This document shows, in pieces, positions 34,730-44,100 of a DNA stretch of 64,000 nucleotides. Source of the stretch: an uncultured Clostridium sp. (lineage in GTDB: Bacteria > Bacillota > Clostridia > TANB77 > CAG-508); contig CANSOA010000005.1 in NCBI GenBank assembly GCA_947648495.1, positions 1 through 64,000 on the forward strand, written 5' to 3'. The translations under genes were made by a program, and so were the position numbers. The notes under the pieces are model-generated. The model was not told the DNA's origin. It did not search any database and was given only the letters and a program-made list of their open reading frames with translations. The stretch's first letter is position 1; every line of letters starts with the position of its first letter.

Positions 34730-35350
34730 ATGATAAAAAAAGAAATTTATCCAAAAACGAAAAGGGTAATTTGCGAAGGAGTTAAAATACAAATTACAGA
34801 AAAGTTAGATGGAAGTAATTTATGTTTGTTTAAATTGAACGAAACAATGTATATTGCTCAAAGAAATAATATATTAAGTATAGATGAGATAGAAGAAAAT
34901 AAAGGGATGTTATATAAAGGATTATATCAATGGTTACATGACAATAGAATTGCTTTGCAGGAAGAATTACACAACAATAGCGTATTATGTGGTGAATGGC
35001 TTGGAATGGGGAAATTGAAATATTCAGTTGATGAATTTGATAAAAGATTTTATATGTTTGCAAAAGCAAATATTAATGAAGAATTTGAATTAAGTAATTT
35101 GATATATGATCATGAGCGTTTTATATATCCATTTATATTACAAAATATTCCAAATTGTATAGGAGTAGTGCCAGTCGTAAAAGAGATTAGTAACATTCCA
35201 AACAAAAAACAATTAGACAAGATTTATGAGCAATATTGTCAAAAAGTAGATAGGTCAGTAGAAGGATTTGTGGTGAATTATAATAATTACATTACAAAAT
35301 ATGTAAGAATGAAAAATGGAAAATTACAGGAACATTTTGATAGAAGTTAG
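34730..35350 (+). CDS. RNA ligase family protein
   Basis: 206 residues. The nucleotidyltransferase motif E-K-L-D-G-S-N (about residue 30) has the lysine that takes AMP. Further ligase-like motifs are L-C-G-E-W-L-G, F-Y-M-F-A-K, E-G-F-V-V and Y-V-R-M-K near the end. It joins or repairs RNA ends in ATP-dependent fashion and may undo host tRNA cleavage during infection. AGGAGG site. A DNA ligase role is less likely given size and motif spacing. Confidence 0.75.
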   Translation: MIKKEIYPKTKRVICEGVKIQITEKLDGSNLCLFKLNETMYIAQRNNILSIDEIEENKGMLYKGLYQWLHDNRIALQEELHNNSVLCGEWLGMGKLKYSVDEFDKRFYMFAKANINEEFELSNLIYDHERFIYPFILQNIPNCIGVVPVVKEISNIPNKKQLDKIYEQYCQKVDRSVEGFVVNYNNYITKYVRMKNGKLQEHFDRS

Positions 35351-35411
35351 GAGAAAGAGATGTGCAAATATTGTGAAGTAGGAGTTTATTTTAAAGTTTG
35401 AAGGAGGACAA

Positions 35412-35771
35412 GTGATAACAGAGAATGAGAGAGAAGCGATAGAAGAGCTAAGGGATTTATTAGAACAGTATAATGAAAAAGAAATAGTTAGCAGAAATTT
35501 GTTTGAGAATATAGCAAGAGTATTGATTTTAATGGAAAAGCAAGAGAATATTATAAAAGGCAATGAATGTGTAATAGAAACACTAACAAATAATGAAAAA
35601 GTGTTATTAGAAGCATTAGAGAAGAAGGACATGATAATAAAAAATATGATAGAAAGAGTTTATTTAAAAAAAGAAGAATACGAATGTATAAAAGAAAATG
35701 AAATAAGAAAACCGCACAAGAGTTTTGAAGATTGTATATTAGAATATTTTGAAAAGAAAGAAGAGGTATAG
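35412..35771 (+). CDS. Hypothetical coiled-coil protein
   Basis: 119 residues, nearly all charged helix, GTG start after GGAGGAC. No family recognised. Confidence 0.45.
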   Translation: MITENEREAIEELRDLLEQYNEKEIVSRNLFENIARVLILMEKQENIIKGNECVIETLTNNEKVLLEALEKKDMIIKNMIERVYLKKEEYECIKENEIRKPHKSFEDCILEYFEKKEEV

Positions 35772-35774
35772 AAA

Positions 35775-36209
35775 ATGGGAAAAGTATATAAAGGCTATGA
35801 ATTAATGAAAGAAATAGCGAAAGGAAAGATAAGACAAGAGACGAGATTTTTAGATTTGACGGATAAAAGAGAACAGAGCAATGGGAGTAGGAAACATTAT
35901 TATAGTTATAAAAATGGTAATTTTATACAGGAAGGATTTGGTGGAAGTAATATACTAAAAATTTTGAATCATGATTTTAAATTGTTAGAGGAGGAAGAAA
36001 TAGATATACAAGAGATAGAAGAATTAGAATTATATATGTCGACAAATGAATATAATTGGCAAAATGTTGATGAGAATAGGATGAAGATAAATGAAATTAT
36101 AAGAGAAGTAAAAAAGATGCAAAAAGAGATATTAGAAATATATGTAGATAAAGCTACAAAACAAGTAATCGATGAATTTGAAAAGAAGATAAAAAATTGC
36201 AAATACTAA
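35775..36209 (+). CDS. Hypothetical phage protein
   Basis: 144 residues. The N-terminal part, Y-E-L-M-K-E-I-A-K-G-K-I, is followed by a beta-rich stretch (T-R-F-L-D-L-T-D) and a helical C-terminus. This shape is common in phages of this group; the role is unknown. It begins 3 bp after the previous stop. Confidence 0.5.
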   Translation: MGKVYKGYELMKEIAKGKIRQETRFLDLTDKREQSNGSRKHYYSYKNGNFIQEGFGGSNILKILNHDFKLLEEEEIDIQEIEELELYMSTNEYNWQNVDENRMKINEIIREVKKMQKEILEIYVDKATKQVIDEFEKKIKNCKY

Positions 36210-36213
36210 CAAT

Positions 36214-36414
36214 ATGAGAGATGAGGAAATAATTAGTTTATGGAAAAGTGGCTTAAATAAACAGCAAGTAGCAAAGCAGTATATGAGAGAAGCTAATCAG
36301 AGAATAAAAATCGTACGATATGACATGATACATAGATACGAGAGATTTATGACGAAGAAAGAAGCTTTAGCGTATGTAGAAAAAGTAATTTTGAAATATG
36401 TGAGAGGTAAATAG
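36214..36414 (+). CDS. Small HTH-like hypothetical protein
   Basis: 66 residues. I-I-S-L-W-K-S-G-L-N-K-Q-Q-V-A-K-Q-Y resembles a recruitment-type helix-turn-helix. It abuts the next gene. Confidence 0.45.
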   Translation: MRDEEIISLWKSGLNKQQVAKQYMREANQRIKIVRYDMIHRYERFMTKKEALAYVEKVILKYVRGK

Positions 36415-36663
36415 ATGGTATATTATGCAAAAGAGAGAAAACTCCATATAGGAGTATATGAGAAAGTATATTTGACAGCGACAGAAGATAGTATTTTGAG
36501 AGAATTGATTGAAAAGGGAACAGTTGAAATTGAGAAGAATAATAGTTTGAAAGCGTGTATTTCAAGGTTAAGGAAGAAAACAGGACTTAAAATTAGGAGT
36601 GTTGCGGGATTTGGTTATAGGCTGGAGAGTGAAGTTTATTTGGGGGAGGATACGAATGAATAG
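36415..36663 (+). CDS. Winged-helix DNA-binding protein (OmpR-type effector domain)
   Basis: 82 residues: L-T-A-T-E-D-S-I-L-R-E-L, C-I-S-R-L-R-K-K-T-G and I-R-S-V-A-G-F-G-Y-R-L, the fold of response-regulator output domains but without a receiver. Probably a phage transcription regulator. It overlaps the sigma-like gene by 8 bp. Confidence 0.75.
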   Translation: MVYYAKERKLHIGVYEKVYLTATEDSILRELIEKGTVEIEKNNSLKACISRLRKKTGLKIRSVAGFGYRLESEVYLGEDTNE

Positions 36664-37066
36664 GAAAGAGTTATTTGAATATAAAGATAATAAAGAATGG
36701 GTAAAAAACAGAAAATCAAGAATTGAAGAGGAATATGAGAGTATTCAAAAGATGATAGCTACATATGGAGATAATTCTCGAGGAAGTTCATCAATCCAAG
36801 ATAGATTAGCGGAAAATTTGGCAATATTATTGGATAAGAAAAAAGAAACATTAGATTTTGCAATAAAACTGGAACAAGATTTAATTGATATAGATAATGT
36901 ATTGTTAAAAATAGACCAGCCTTACAGAAATATATTAACGTCATTATACATAGATGGAAAAACTTTAGTTGATGTTGCTAGTGATATGAATTATGGATAT
37001 AGGGAAATGACTAGAAAAAAAGGACTTGCATTAAAAATATATGATGATTTATGCAAGATGTCCTAA
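36656..37066 (+). CDS. Sigma-like late-gene regulator
   Basis: 136 residues. A coiled N-terminal half is followed by a region-4-like end (D-Q-P-Y-R-N-I-L-T-S-L-Y-I-D-G-K-T-L-V-D-V-A). It resembles the DUF1492/ArpU/RinA group that activates late genes in Gram-positive phages. Its position before the packaging genes fits. ATG 36656 has GGGGGAGG. Confidence 0.6.
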   Translation: MNRKELFEYKDNKEWVKNRKSRIEEEYESIQKMIATYGDNSRGSSSIQDRLAENLAILLDKKKETLDFAIKLEQDLIDIDNVLLKIDQPYRNILTSLYIDGKTLVDVASDMNYGYREMTRKKGLALKIYDDLCKMS

Positions 37067-37141
37067 AATGTCCTTGAATGTCCCACATAAAATATAATAT
37101 AAGTATAATAGATGATAGTAATTTAAAAGATATATGATATG

Positions 37142-37190
37142 CAGGTTACAAAGTATATTCGATATATCATGTTAGGTGCAAATCCTAACC
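37142..37190 (+). other. Possible structured RNA element
   Basis: Hairpin gttagg / cctaac (37171-37189) with the loop tgcaaat, next to a second small stem (tata-ttcga-tata). It looks like a tRNA T-arm plus extra stem but no whole tRNA can be drawn. Confidence 0.3.
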
Positions 37191-37211
37191 TATACAAATT
37201 ATAAAAATAAA

Positions 37212-37538
37212 TTATAAAATATTATCTTGTAAATCGAGTAAACGTTTAGCAGTATCGAGAAGAAATTGTTGAAAATTAATATCAAGGTTATCAAAAAGTA
37301 AAATAAATTCATCATGTAAAGGGTTATGTTCGATAAACATATCACCTTCGCCAGTTTCAAGCCAAACGCGATTAACATTAAAAAGATTACAAATAAGTAT
37401 TTTATTACTTTCAGTGACGTCACAACGTTTAGTTTCAATAGCAGATAACCCAGCACGTGAAATACCAATTTTAAAAGCAAATTCATCTTGTGTAAGATTT
37501 AAAGTTTTACGCAATTGAATAATTCTTAAATATAACAA
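37212..37538 (-). CDS. XRE-family repressor, second lysogeny-type regulator
   Basis: About 108 residues. HTH L-T-Q-D-E-F-A-F-K-I-G-I-S-R-A-G-L-S-A-I-E at about 15-36, then an acidic dimer-like region. I prefer the TTG start at 37538, 7 bp from AGGAGG, over a GTG that overlaps the site. It is divergent from the packaging region, with three matching operators between (37596-37692). Confidence 0.75.
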   Translation of the reverse strand: MLYLRIIQLRKTLNLTQDEFAFKIGISRAGLSAIETKRCDVTESNKILICNLFNVNRVWLETGEGDMFIEHNPLHDEFILLFDNLDINFQQFLLDTAKRLLDLQDNIL

Positions 37539-37595
37539 AAAACTCACCTCCTATTATTATTTTATACATATCGTAATTAAAAGTCAATAGATAAA

Positions 37596-37692
37596 GACAA
37601 ATATTGTCAGAAATAAATCAAATAATTATCAAAAAAGACTTGACAATAGACAATAAGTGTCGTATAATAAGAATAACAAGACAATTATTGTC
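37596..37692 (+). promoter_or_regulatory. Rightward promoter with three operators
   Basis: TTGACA (37640-37645), 17-bp spacer, TATAAT (37663-37668). Dyads GACAAATATTGTC (37596-37608), GACAATAAGTGTC (37649-37661, between -35 and -10) and GACAATTATTGTC (37680-37692). The middle one would block polymerase, so the divergent XRE gene is the likely repressor. Confidence 0.8.
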
Positions 37693-37738
37693 TAAATTAG
37701 AGTGTTAAGAAATGAAAAAAGAAAGGAGGCGAGAAAAA

Positions 37739-37825
37739 ATGGGAAAAAAAGAAGAAATGGAAGAACTATTTAATAAATTGAATAGTAAAAAGCTATTAAT
37801 GATACTAGATAAGTTAATAAAATGA
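37739..37825 (+). CDS. Short peptide (28 aa) under the operator-controlled promoter
   Basis: M-G-K-K-E-E-M-E-E-L-F-N-K-L, amphipathic helix, with AGGAGGCGAG upstream. First product of the controlled promoter. Confidence 0.5.
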   Translation: MGKKEEMEELFNKLNSKKLLMILDKLIK

Positions 37826-37917
37826 TGTTACCTCCTTTTGACGGATTTTAGAATGGTGAAAAAGGGATAGAAACATAAGTTTTCTAGTGACTTATGTTTT
37901 TTATTTTGGAGAAATGT

Positions 37918-38106
37918 ATGAAAGTAGTAGATTATAAAGGGAAAGTTAGTAACAATAAAGAAGATACAACATTACAAACGGAAGATTTAGCGAATCAAAA
38001 ATATATAAAGTATATGTGTAAAACATGTAGATTTTATAAAGATAAATGTACGAAGAATCGAACAGTAAGAGAGTGTGCTGTAGGGTTTTGGAAGAATAGA
38101 GAATGA
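37918..38106 (+). CDS. Small cysteine-rich protein
   Basis: 62 residues with C-K-T-C-R-F-Y and two further Cys, probably one zinc site. ATG 37918 after TTGGAG. Its stop overlaps the HNH start as ATGA. Confidence 0.5.
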   Translation: MKVVDYKGKVSNNKEDTTLQTEDLANQKYIKYMCKTCRFYKDKCTKNRTVRECAVGFWKNRE

Positions 38107-38477
38107 TATATATGAAAAAAAGAAGGACAAGGCGAAAAGTATATAATTGGGAGAAAGAAATTGCAAAAGGTAGAACAGATAAGTTTTATCATTCTACGGA
38201 TTGGGATATTGCTAGAGAAAAAGTTTTACAAAGAGATAAATTTTGTTGCCAATTTTTTCTCGGAAAGTGGGATGATGGAATACATAAGCCAAACAAGTAT
38301 AAACTTGTAAAAGCAACAATGGTCCATCACATCATAGCCATAAAAGAAAGACCAGATTTGGCATTAGATATTAACAATATGATTAGTTTATCGTTTGAAG
38401 CACATGAGATTATAGAAGATAGAATAAGATTTCAATATAAAAAGAAAGATAAACCTATAACAAAGGAGAGATGGTAA
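38103..38477 (+). CDS. HNH endonuclease
   Basis: 124 residues. R-D-K-F-C-C-Q is followed by V-H-H-I-I (HH of the ββα-metal site), then L-D-I-N-N-M-I-S-L and H-E-I-I-E-D. HNH enzymes next to terminase help genome packaging in HK97-type phages. A shorter start at the Met at 38112 is possible. Confidence 0.82.
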   Translation: MIYMKKRRTRRKVYNWEKEIAKGRTDKFYHSTDWDIAREKVLQRDKFCCQFFLGKWDDGIHKPNKYKLVKATMVHHIIAIKERPDLALDINNMISLSFEAHEIIEDRIRFQYKKKDKPITKERW

Positions 38478-38746
38478 TGAGTTGTAATACAAAAAGTAGA
38501 TATGAAGAAACAAGAAAAAGATTCAGTAATCATTTTAACATGAGTGATAAAGAGATAACAGAATATTTAGCAGAAGAGATAGAATATTACAGGAACAAAA
38601 TAAGAAAACTAGAAAAATGTAATAGTGAAGAACATAATATAAAAGTAATAGACGAAGATATTCAAGAAGAGGAAGAAATAAATGTGTTTGCAAATGGAAA
38701 ATTAAAGCAGACTATTGTCACGTATAAGTATAAAGAAAATCAATAA
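38471..38746 (+). CDS. Hypothetical charged protein
   Basis: 91 residues, very acidic middle (E-E-I-E-Y-Y-R-N-K ... D-E-D-I-Q-E-E-E-E). It overlaps the HNH end and is followed by a hairpin at 38757-38808 (accccaccc / gggtgtggggt). Role unknown. Confidence 0.45.
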   Translation: MVMSCNTKSRYEETRKRFSNHFNMSDKEITEYLAEEIEYYRNKIRKLEKCNSEEHNIKVIDEDIQEEEEINVFANGKLKQTIVTYKYKENQ

Positions 38747-38859
38747 AGAAAGGACACCCCACCCAAAATCTCAACGTAAAAATTTCTTAATGGGAGCGGG
38801 TGTGGGGTAAAGACTAAACGAAAATTTTTAATTCTCACGTGAAAGGGGGGGATAAAGCA

Positions 38860-39297
38860 ATGATAAACGAGAAAAAAACTGAAGAAACCGAAACTAAAAG
38901 AGAAAAAGAACTTAAGAATTTGGTTGAAAACCTTGAAAGCAAGTTACATAAAATAGAAGAAGTCACAAAACTTAAAAAGAAGATTCAAGATAAAAAGCAA
39001 GCGATAGAAGAAGATTTACAGAAACAATTAATAGACCAAAATAAGTTTGGAAAGCAGTTTGATGATATGATTGAGGATTATTTATATTTTGTTGAATTAA
39101 AGGAAAGACTTAAACATGATATAGATATGAATGGTATAAGATATAAGACAACAGGAGGAAATGGATTTGCAACATTTAAAGCAAATGAAAGTGTAGAAAG
39201 ATTACAAAAGACTAATGGACAAATGCTGAAAATATTGCAAGATTTAGATTTGAAAGCACCTGATGAAGGTGGTGAAGACGGAAATGAGTTGCTGTAA
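38860..39297 (+). CDS. terS: Terminase small subunit, P27 type
   Basis: 145 residues, helical with a coiled N-terminus. The end, T-F-K-A-N-E-S-V-E-R-L-Q-K-T-N-G-Q-M-L-K-I-L, fits P27-family small terminases, which bind the packaging site. ATG 38860 follows a GGGGGG site; it overlaps the large subunit. Confidence 0.75.
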   Translation: MINEKKTEETETKREKELKNLVENLESKLHKIEEVTKLKKKIQDKKQAIEEDLQKQLIDQNKFGKQFDDMIEDYLYFVELKERLKHDIDMNGIRYKTTGGNGFATFKANESVERLQKTNGQMLKILQDLDLKAPDEGGEDGNELL

Positions 39298-40996
39298 AGA
39301 AATAGATGAGTATATTAGGTTTGTTGAAGAAAATCCGAATGAAGTTGACGAGGAAATAAAATTATTAATTAGGAATATTGTAAAGCCGACATTATCGAGA
39401 GATGATGTTTTTTTTGATGCTGAAATGTTAGACAAGGCGGTTAAGTATTGCGAAAAATGGTATTATAAGTTGTTTCCATATCAGAAGTTTGCGTATGCTT
39501 TGTTTTTTATGTATGACAAGAATAATCCTGATATAGTTATTTTTCCAGATATTCTGATTTTAATGGCTAGAGGAAATGGAAAAGATGGTATGATTATGCC
39601 TTTAGCTAATTTTTTACAGACGCATTATTATGGTGTAAAAAATTATCATATAGACATTGTGGCTACATCAGAGGAACAAGCACTAAATTCATTTAATGTT
39701 GTTTATAACATGTTAGAAACGAATAAGAATATTATGAAGAAGTATTTTTATTGGAATAAGACAGAGGTAATAAATAAGATAACACATTCGATATTAAGAT
39801 ACAACACGGCGAATGCAAAGACAAAAGATGGTAAGCAGACTGGTATGATTATTTTTAATGAATTACATGCTTATGAGGACTACAAACAAATTAATGTATA
39901 TAGTTCCGGACTTGGAAAAATTAAACATGCAAGAACAGTTACAATTACAACTAATGGGACAGTAAGAGATGGTCCACTTGATGAAAAACTGTCTATGTCA
40001 AAGTTAGTATTAAATGGAGAAGAGAACTTTTTAGGATTACTACCTATTATTTACAAAGTAAATGATTTAGATAGTGTTGATATTCCAATGAAGAAGTTTT
40101 TAGAAACAGGAAATAAAAAGGATATAGATATTACAGTGTGGTGTCAGGCAAATCCAAGCTTAAGATATATGCCGATTCTGATGAATGAGTTGATACGAGA
40201 TTATATTAAAATGCAGAAACAGAAGTCGTATCGAGTGGAGTTTTTTGCTAAAAGAATGAATTTGCCACAGCAGGATGAAGAACAAGTGGTTACAGATTGG
40301 AAATGTATATTAAGAGCTTCATACGAAGATGTGGAAAATGAAGTTTCAAGAACAACGGGAGAAATTGCTGGTAGAATGGCAATTGTAGGAATAGATTTTG
40401 CGTCTTTGAATGATTTTGCTAGTGCTGGATTTTTGTTTAAGAGAGATGGCGAATATATTTGGAGACAACGAACTTGGATATGTGCTAAGAGTAAGTTTTT
40501 TGGAGATATTAAGTTTCCATTTGACAATATTGGACAAGAAGGATTTGAGGATTTTGAAATTACAAATAAGGATTCGATTGATGGTCGAGATATAATTTTG
40601 TGGGTTTTGTCTGAGATGGCAAAATATAATGTTGTGAAAATTGTTCTTGATACATATCGATATAAATTGTTAGAACAAATCTTTAAAGAGTTAGGAATAA
40701 CAATTGAGACAAAGCAAAACCCTTATGGAATGGTTCGAATGATAAGATATCCCGCGAGTATTGCAGCAATTGTTGCTCCTCGTATTGAAGTTGCTTTTGC
40801 AGAGGGGAATATCAATATTGGCAATAGTGCAATGATGAGATGGGCAATTAATAATACTTGTGTAAAAAATGGAAAAGATGGCAATAAAAAATATGAAAAG
40901 ATAGAACCCAAATTAAGAAAAAATGATCCTTTTATGGCTTTTGTTGCTGCCATGAGTGCACAAGAGTTGTTAGATGAAGAAGTTATTTATGTATAG
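39284..40996 (+). CDS. terL: Terminase large subunit
   Basis: About 570 residues. The packaging motor and nuclease. The ATPase N-terminus carries L-M-A-R-G-N-G-K-D-G-M as Walker A and F-N-E-L-H-A as the Walker B-like box. The C-terminal RNase H-like nuclease starts at V-G-I-D-F-A-S. ATG 39284 is chosen over an earlier ATG because it follows a GA-rich site and the protein begins M-S-C-C-K-E-I-D, as in homologous starts. Confidence 0.9.
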   Translation: MSCCKEIDEYIRFVEENPNEVDEEIKLLIRNIVKPTLSRDDVFFDAEMLDKAVKYCEKWYYKLFPYQKFAYALFFMYDKNNPDIVIFPDILILMARGNGKDGMIMPLANFLQTHYYGVKNYHIDIVATSEEQALNSFNVVYNMLETNKNIMKKYFYWNKTEVINKITHSILRYNTANAKTKDGKQTGMIIFNELHAYEDYKQINVYSSGLGKIKHARTVTITTNGTVRDGPLDEKLSMSKLVLNGEENFLGLLPIIYKVNDLDSVDIPMKKFLETGNKKDIDITVWCQANPSLRYMPILMNELIRDYIKMQKQKSYRVEFFAKRMNLPQQDEEQVVTDWKCILRASYEDVENEVSRTTGEIAGRMAIVGIDFASLNDFASAGFLFKRDGEYIWRQRTWICAKSKFFGDIKFPFDNIGQEGFEDFEITNKDSIDGRDIILWVLSEMAKYNVVKIVLDTYRYKLLEQIFKELGITIETKQNPYGMVRMIRYPASIAAIVAPRIEVAFAEGNINIGNSAMMRWAINNTCVKNGKDGNKKYEKIEPKLRKNDPFMAFVAAMSAQELLDEEVIYV

Positions 40997-41007
40997 GAGG
41001 TGATAAA

Positions 41008-42201
41008 ATGGGGATTAAAGCGCTTTTTCAAAAGAAAGATGGTAGCTTAGTAGATTGGCTTGAAGTTTTTTCGAAAGGAAGAGTTAGCAAAGAGTATATT
41101 GAAATGCTGGCAGTAGCACATAGTATTGACTTGATTGCTAGTATGGTTTCAAAAGCAGAAATTCAAGTTTTTAGAAAAGATAAGAAAGCAAATAAAATTA
41201 TGGAACAATTTGATGATTTATATTGGAGATTAAATATTCAACCAAATTTGAATGAAAATGGTGTTTATTTTAAATATAAATTAGTTTGCAAGTTACTTTT
41301 GGAGCAAAAAGCAATTATTGTTATGAATAAAATTCCGCAAAAAGTACCATATCTTTATGTTGCAGATAATTATGACACAGATAATCAAATCTTATATGGA
41401 AAGACATATAAAAATATTACAATTAGTGATGATGAGGGAAATTCATTATCGGTTAAGAAAACTTATAAACAAGAAGAGGTTTTAAAGTTTTCTTTTTTTA
41501 ATGAAGAAATGGTAAAAGCAGTACAAAATTATAAAAATGAAATTGGAAAATTACTAAATGTTACTTCAAAGAAATACAAGAAAACAAATTCAGAAAAATG
41601 GAGAGTGAAAAATCCGGGTGCTCAAATCATACTGAAGGATTTAGAGACAGGAGAAGAGCTTAATAGAGAAGAATATTTGAAAAAAATGACAGGTGGATTA
41701 TTAGAAGATGATGATAGTATTTTTATGCTTCCAGAACAGTTTGATTTGGAAAATTTGAATAAAGATAGAACGAGCAATTTAAGTGATTTTAAAGATATAG
41801 TAAAAGAAATTGGAGATAGCACAGCAAGAAGGTTTAAAATACCACTAGACATATTTTATGGCAGTAAGACAGAAAAGTCAACTGGTACAAATGATTTGAT
41901 TACATTTGCAATTGACCCTATTTTTGAAAGTTTAGAAAATGGATATACAATGGGAGTGATTGGCGAAAAGGACTGGCTTATAGGAGAAAGGCTACTGTTC
42001 AATCGTTTTACTTTACAACATAAGGATATTGGAGATTTGGCAACAAGCTTGGATAAGCTAAGAGGAATGGGATATAGTCATAATGATATTAATAGATTTT
42101 TAAGATTACCGCTTGTAGATGAGGAATGGGCTAATAAGCACTATATCACAAAAAATTATGGTGATGTGAGAGGAGGTGAAACGGATGGAGAAGTTTCTTA
42201 A
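41008..42201 (+). CDS. Portal protein (HK97 type)
   Basis: 397 residues. It forms the ring at the capsid vertex through which DNA enters. Typical features: K-A-E-I-Q-V-F at the start, a middle domain with L-D-I-F-Y-G, and the C-terminal F-N-R-F-T-L. AGGAGGTG site. It overlaps the protease by 17 bp. Confidence 0.88.
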   Translation: MGIKALFQKKDGSLVDWLEVFSKGRVSKEYIEMLAVAHSIDLIASMVSKAEIQVFRKDKKANKIMEQFDDLYWRLNIQPNLNENGVYFKYKLVCKLLLEQKAIIVMNKIPQKVPYLYVADNYDTDNQILYGKTYKNITISDDEGNSLSVKKTYKQEEVLKFSFFNEEMVKAVQNYKNEIGKLLNVTSKKYKKTNSEKWRVKNPGAQIILKDLETGEELNREEYLKKMTGGLLEDDDSIFMLPEQFDLENLNKDRTSNLSDFKDIVKEIGDSTARRFKIPLDIFYGSKTEKSTGTNDLITFAIDPIFESLENGYTMGVIGEKDWLIGERLLFNRFTLQHKDIGDLATSLDKLRGMGYSHNDINRFLRLPLVDEEWANKHYITKNYGDVRGGETDGEVS

Positions 42202-42973
42202 TTTTAACAGAGTTAGTGAAAATGAAACAGAAATGTTTGTTTATGGAGATATTCGTAAAAAGGATTGGATAGATAACTGGTTTGGTACAGGACAAGACGC
42301 CACAGATGCTTTTTCTTTAAAAAATGCACTAAATGCAGTGGATACACCAAATTTAACAGTGCGAATTAATTCATATGGCGGTTCTGTTTCAGAAGGATTA
42401 GCAATTTATAGTTTGCTTTCTGATTTTAAAGGGCATGTGAAAACAATTGTGGATGGATTTGCTTGTAGTGCTGCAAGTATTATTTTTATGGCAGGGGATG
42501 AAAGAGTTGTGCCAGAAAATGGTTTGCTTATGATACATAATGCTTGGACGGAAGCGCGTGGGGATAGCAATACAATGAAAAAAGTGGCTGAAGATTTAGA
42601 AAAGATTACACAGCCTTCTCTTAATATTTATACAAGTAAAACGAATTTGTCTGAAGAAGAAATAAAGGAAAAAATGGATAGAGAAGAATGGATTACATCA
42701 GAAGAGGCTTTTGATTGGGGATTTTCGACAAGTAGAGTAAGAAATGAAGCAAAACAATGTTTAGAAGCAGATTATGTGCATAATTTGGTACTAAAATTGA
42801 AACAAAAGGATAAAATGATTGAAAATTTGCAAGAGAAGGCAAATCAAATGTTAGGCAGTTCAATCATATCAATTAATTCAAGTGGGATAACAGCAAAAAT
42901 AACAAATCAGATTGAAGAGGACGCATGGACGTCTTTTTTTAATACAAAAATTAAAGAAAAGAGAGGTATTTGA
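42185..42973 (+). CDS. ClpP-like prohead protease
   Basis: 262 residues. The serine protease that matures the capsid. Catalytic Ser in F-A-C-S-A-A-S, His in M-I-H-N-A-W, with the substrate loop I-N-S-Y-G-G-S. Start ATG 42185, 8 bp from AGGAGG. An upstream GTG would add a CGG codon, but it lies in the ribosome site and is not used. Confidence 0.9.
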   Translation: MEKFLNFNRVSENETEMFVYGDIRKKDWIDNWFGTGQDATDAFSLKNALNAVDTPNLTVRINSYGGSVSEGLAIYSLLSDFKGHVKTIVDGFACSAASIIFMAGDERVVPENGLLMIHNAWTEARGDSNTMKKVAEDLEKITQPSLNIYTSKTNLSEEEIKEKMDREEWITSEEAFDWGFSTSRVRNEAKQCLEADYVHNLVLKLKQKDKMIENLQEKANQMLGSSIISINSSGITAKITNQIEEDAWTSFFNTKIKEKRGI

Positions 42974-42975
42974 AA

Positions 42976-44100
42976 ATGAAATTTGAAAACAAATTAAAGG
43001 AAGAAGTATTAGAATTATTGGATAATTCTGAAAATAAGTCAGAGGCTATTTTGGAAGCGATTGAAAAGATGAATGAGGCAAAATATGGTGATTTGATTCA
43101 TGAGCTAAAAGAACAAGCAGAAAGAGCAGAAAGCAATAAAGATTATGCAAAATCTCTTAATTTAAGAGTGTTATCAAAAGAAGAGAAAGCATTTTATGAA
43201 AAGCTAAAAAACATAAAACAATCTTTTACAGGAGAACAAGAAGACACAATTCCAACATCTATTATTGATGTTACTTTAGAAAATGTAAAAAAAGAAAGTG
43301 GAGTTTTGAAACTTGTTCGTTTTACGCCAGCAGATGTAAAAAAATGGATTTCTGCTGAAAAGTCTGGTACCTATGTATGGGGTGAATTGTATAACGGAAT
43401 TGATGGTGAAATCAGTGCAAAAATTGAATCACTTAATATTGAACTAAGTAAATTGACAGCTTATTTAGCTATTCCAAAAGCGATTAGAGATTTAGGTTTG
43501 CCATTTGTAGACAGATATTTTACATCTATTTTAGAGGAAACTTTAAATGATGGTGCTGAATATGGATACTTACAAGGAAATGGAAAAACAGAGCCAATTG
43601 GAATTTATAAAATGATTGAAGAAGTTAATACAGATGCTACTCATAAGGATAAAACTGTTGATACAACGATTACTTGTTTTTCGCCAAAAGCATTGGCACC
43701 AGTAAAAGTAGCGTTATCAAACAATGGTCTTAGAGCATTGGATAAAATTTATCTAATTTGTAATCCAGAAGACAGAGCAAACTATGTTGACCCTGCTATG
43801 CTGGATAGAGAGGGAAGAAATATTTGTTCTTACAAAAATTTAGAAGTAATTGAATGTGCTAATAACCCAAAAGGAAAGGCAGTTTTTACCATTGACCAAA
43901 AATACGATATGGGATTTAGTGGCTTTAAAGTAAATGAATACAAAGAAACAAAAGCAATGGAAGATGTTGATTTGATTATTGCGAAAGCGTATGCAAATGG
44001 AAGAGCAGTTGATGACAATACAGCATTTGTATTTGATGTAACCAAATTAGAGGAATATGTCCCAACCGTAAAAACAATAGCAGAAACTCAAGGAGCGTAG
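42976..44100 (+). CDS. Major capsid protein (HK97 type)
   Basis: 374 residues. An N-terminal coiled scaffold part (about 1-85) is probably removed by the protease; then the HK97 fold: S-I-I-D-V-T-L, E-K-S-G-T-Y-V-W, S-K-L-T-A-Y-L-A-I-P, E-T-L-N-D-G-A-E-Y-G. ATG 42976 is used rather than TTG 42970. A terminator overlaps the stop. Confidence 0.92.
   Translation: MKFENKLKEEVLELLDNSENKSEAILEAIEKMNEAKYGDLIHELKEQAERAESNKDYAKSLNLRVLSKEEKAFYEKLKNIKQSFTGEQEDTIPTSIIDVTLENVKKESGVLKLVRFTPADVKKWISAEKSGTYVWGELYNGIDGEISAKIESLNIELSKLTAYLAIPKAIRDLGLPFVDRYFTSILEETLNDGAEYGYLQGNGKTEPIGIYKMIEEVNTDATHKDKTVDTTITCFSPKALAPVKVALSNNGLRALDKIYLICNPEDRANYVDPAMLDREGRNICSYKNLEVIECANNPKGKAVFTIDQKYDMGFSGFKVNEYKETKAMEDVDLIIAKAYANGRAVDDNTAFVFDVTKLEEYVPTVKTIAETQGA

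Noticed and set aside
37142..37190. A phage-encoded tRNA
   Set aside because: A T-arm-like hairpin is visible but no acceptor stem or anticodon arm can be formed.
42176..42187. In-frame CGG in an extended start of the prohead protease
   Set aside because: The upstream GTG lies inside the ribosome site; the ATG at 42185 has correct spacing, so this CGG is not translated in that frame. In the portal frame it is split as acg-gat.
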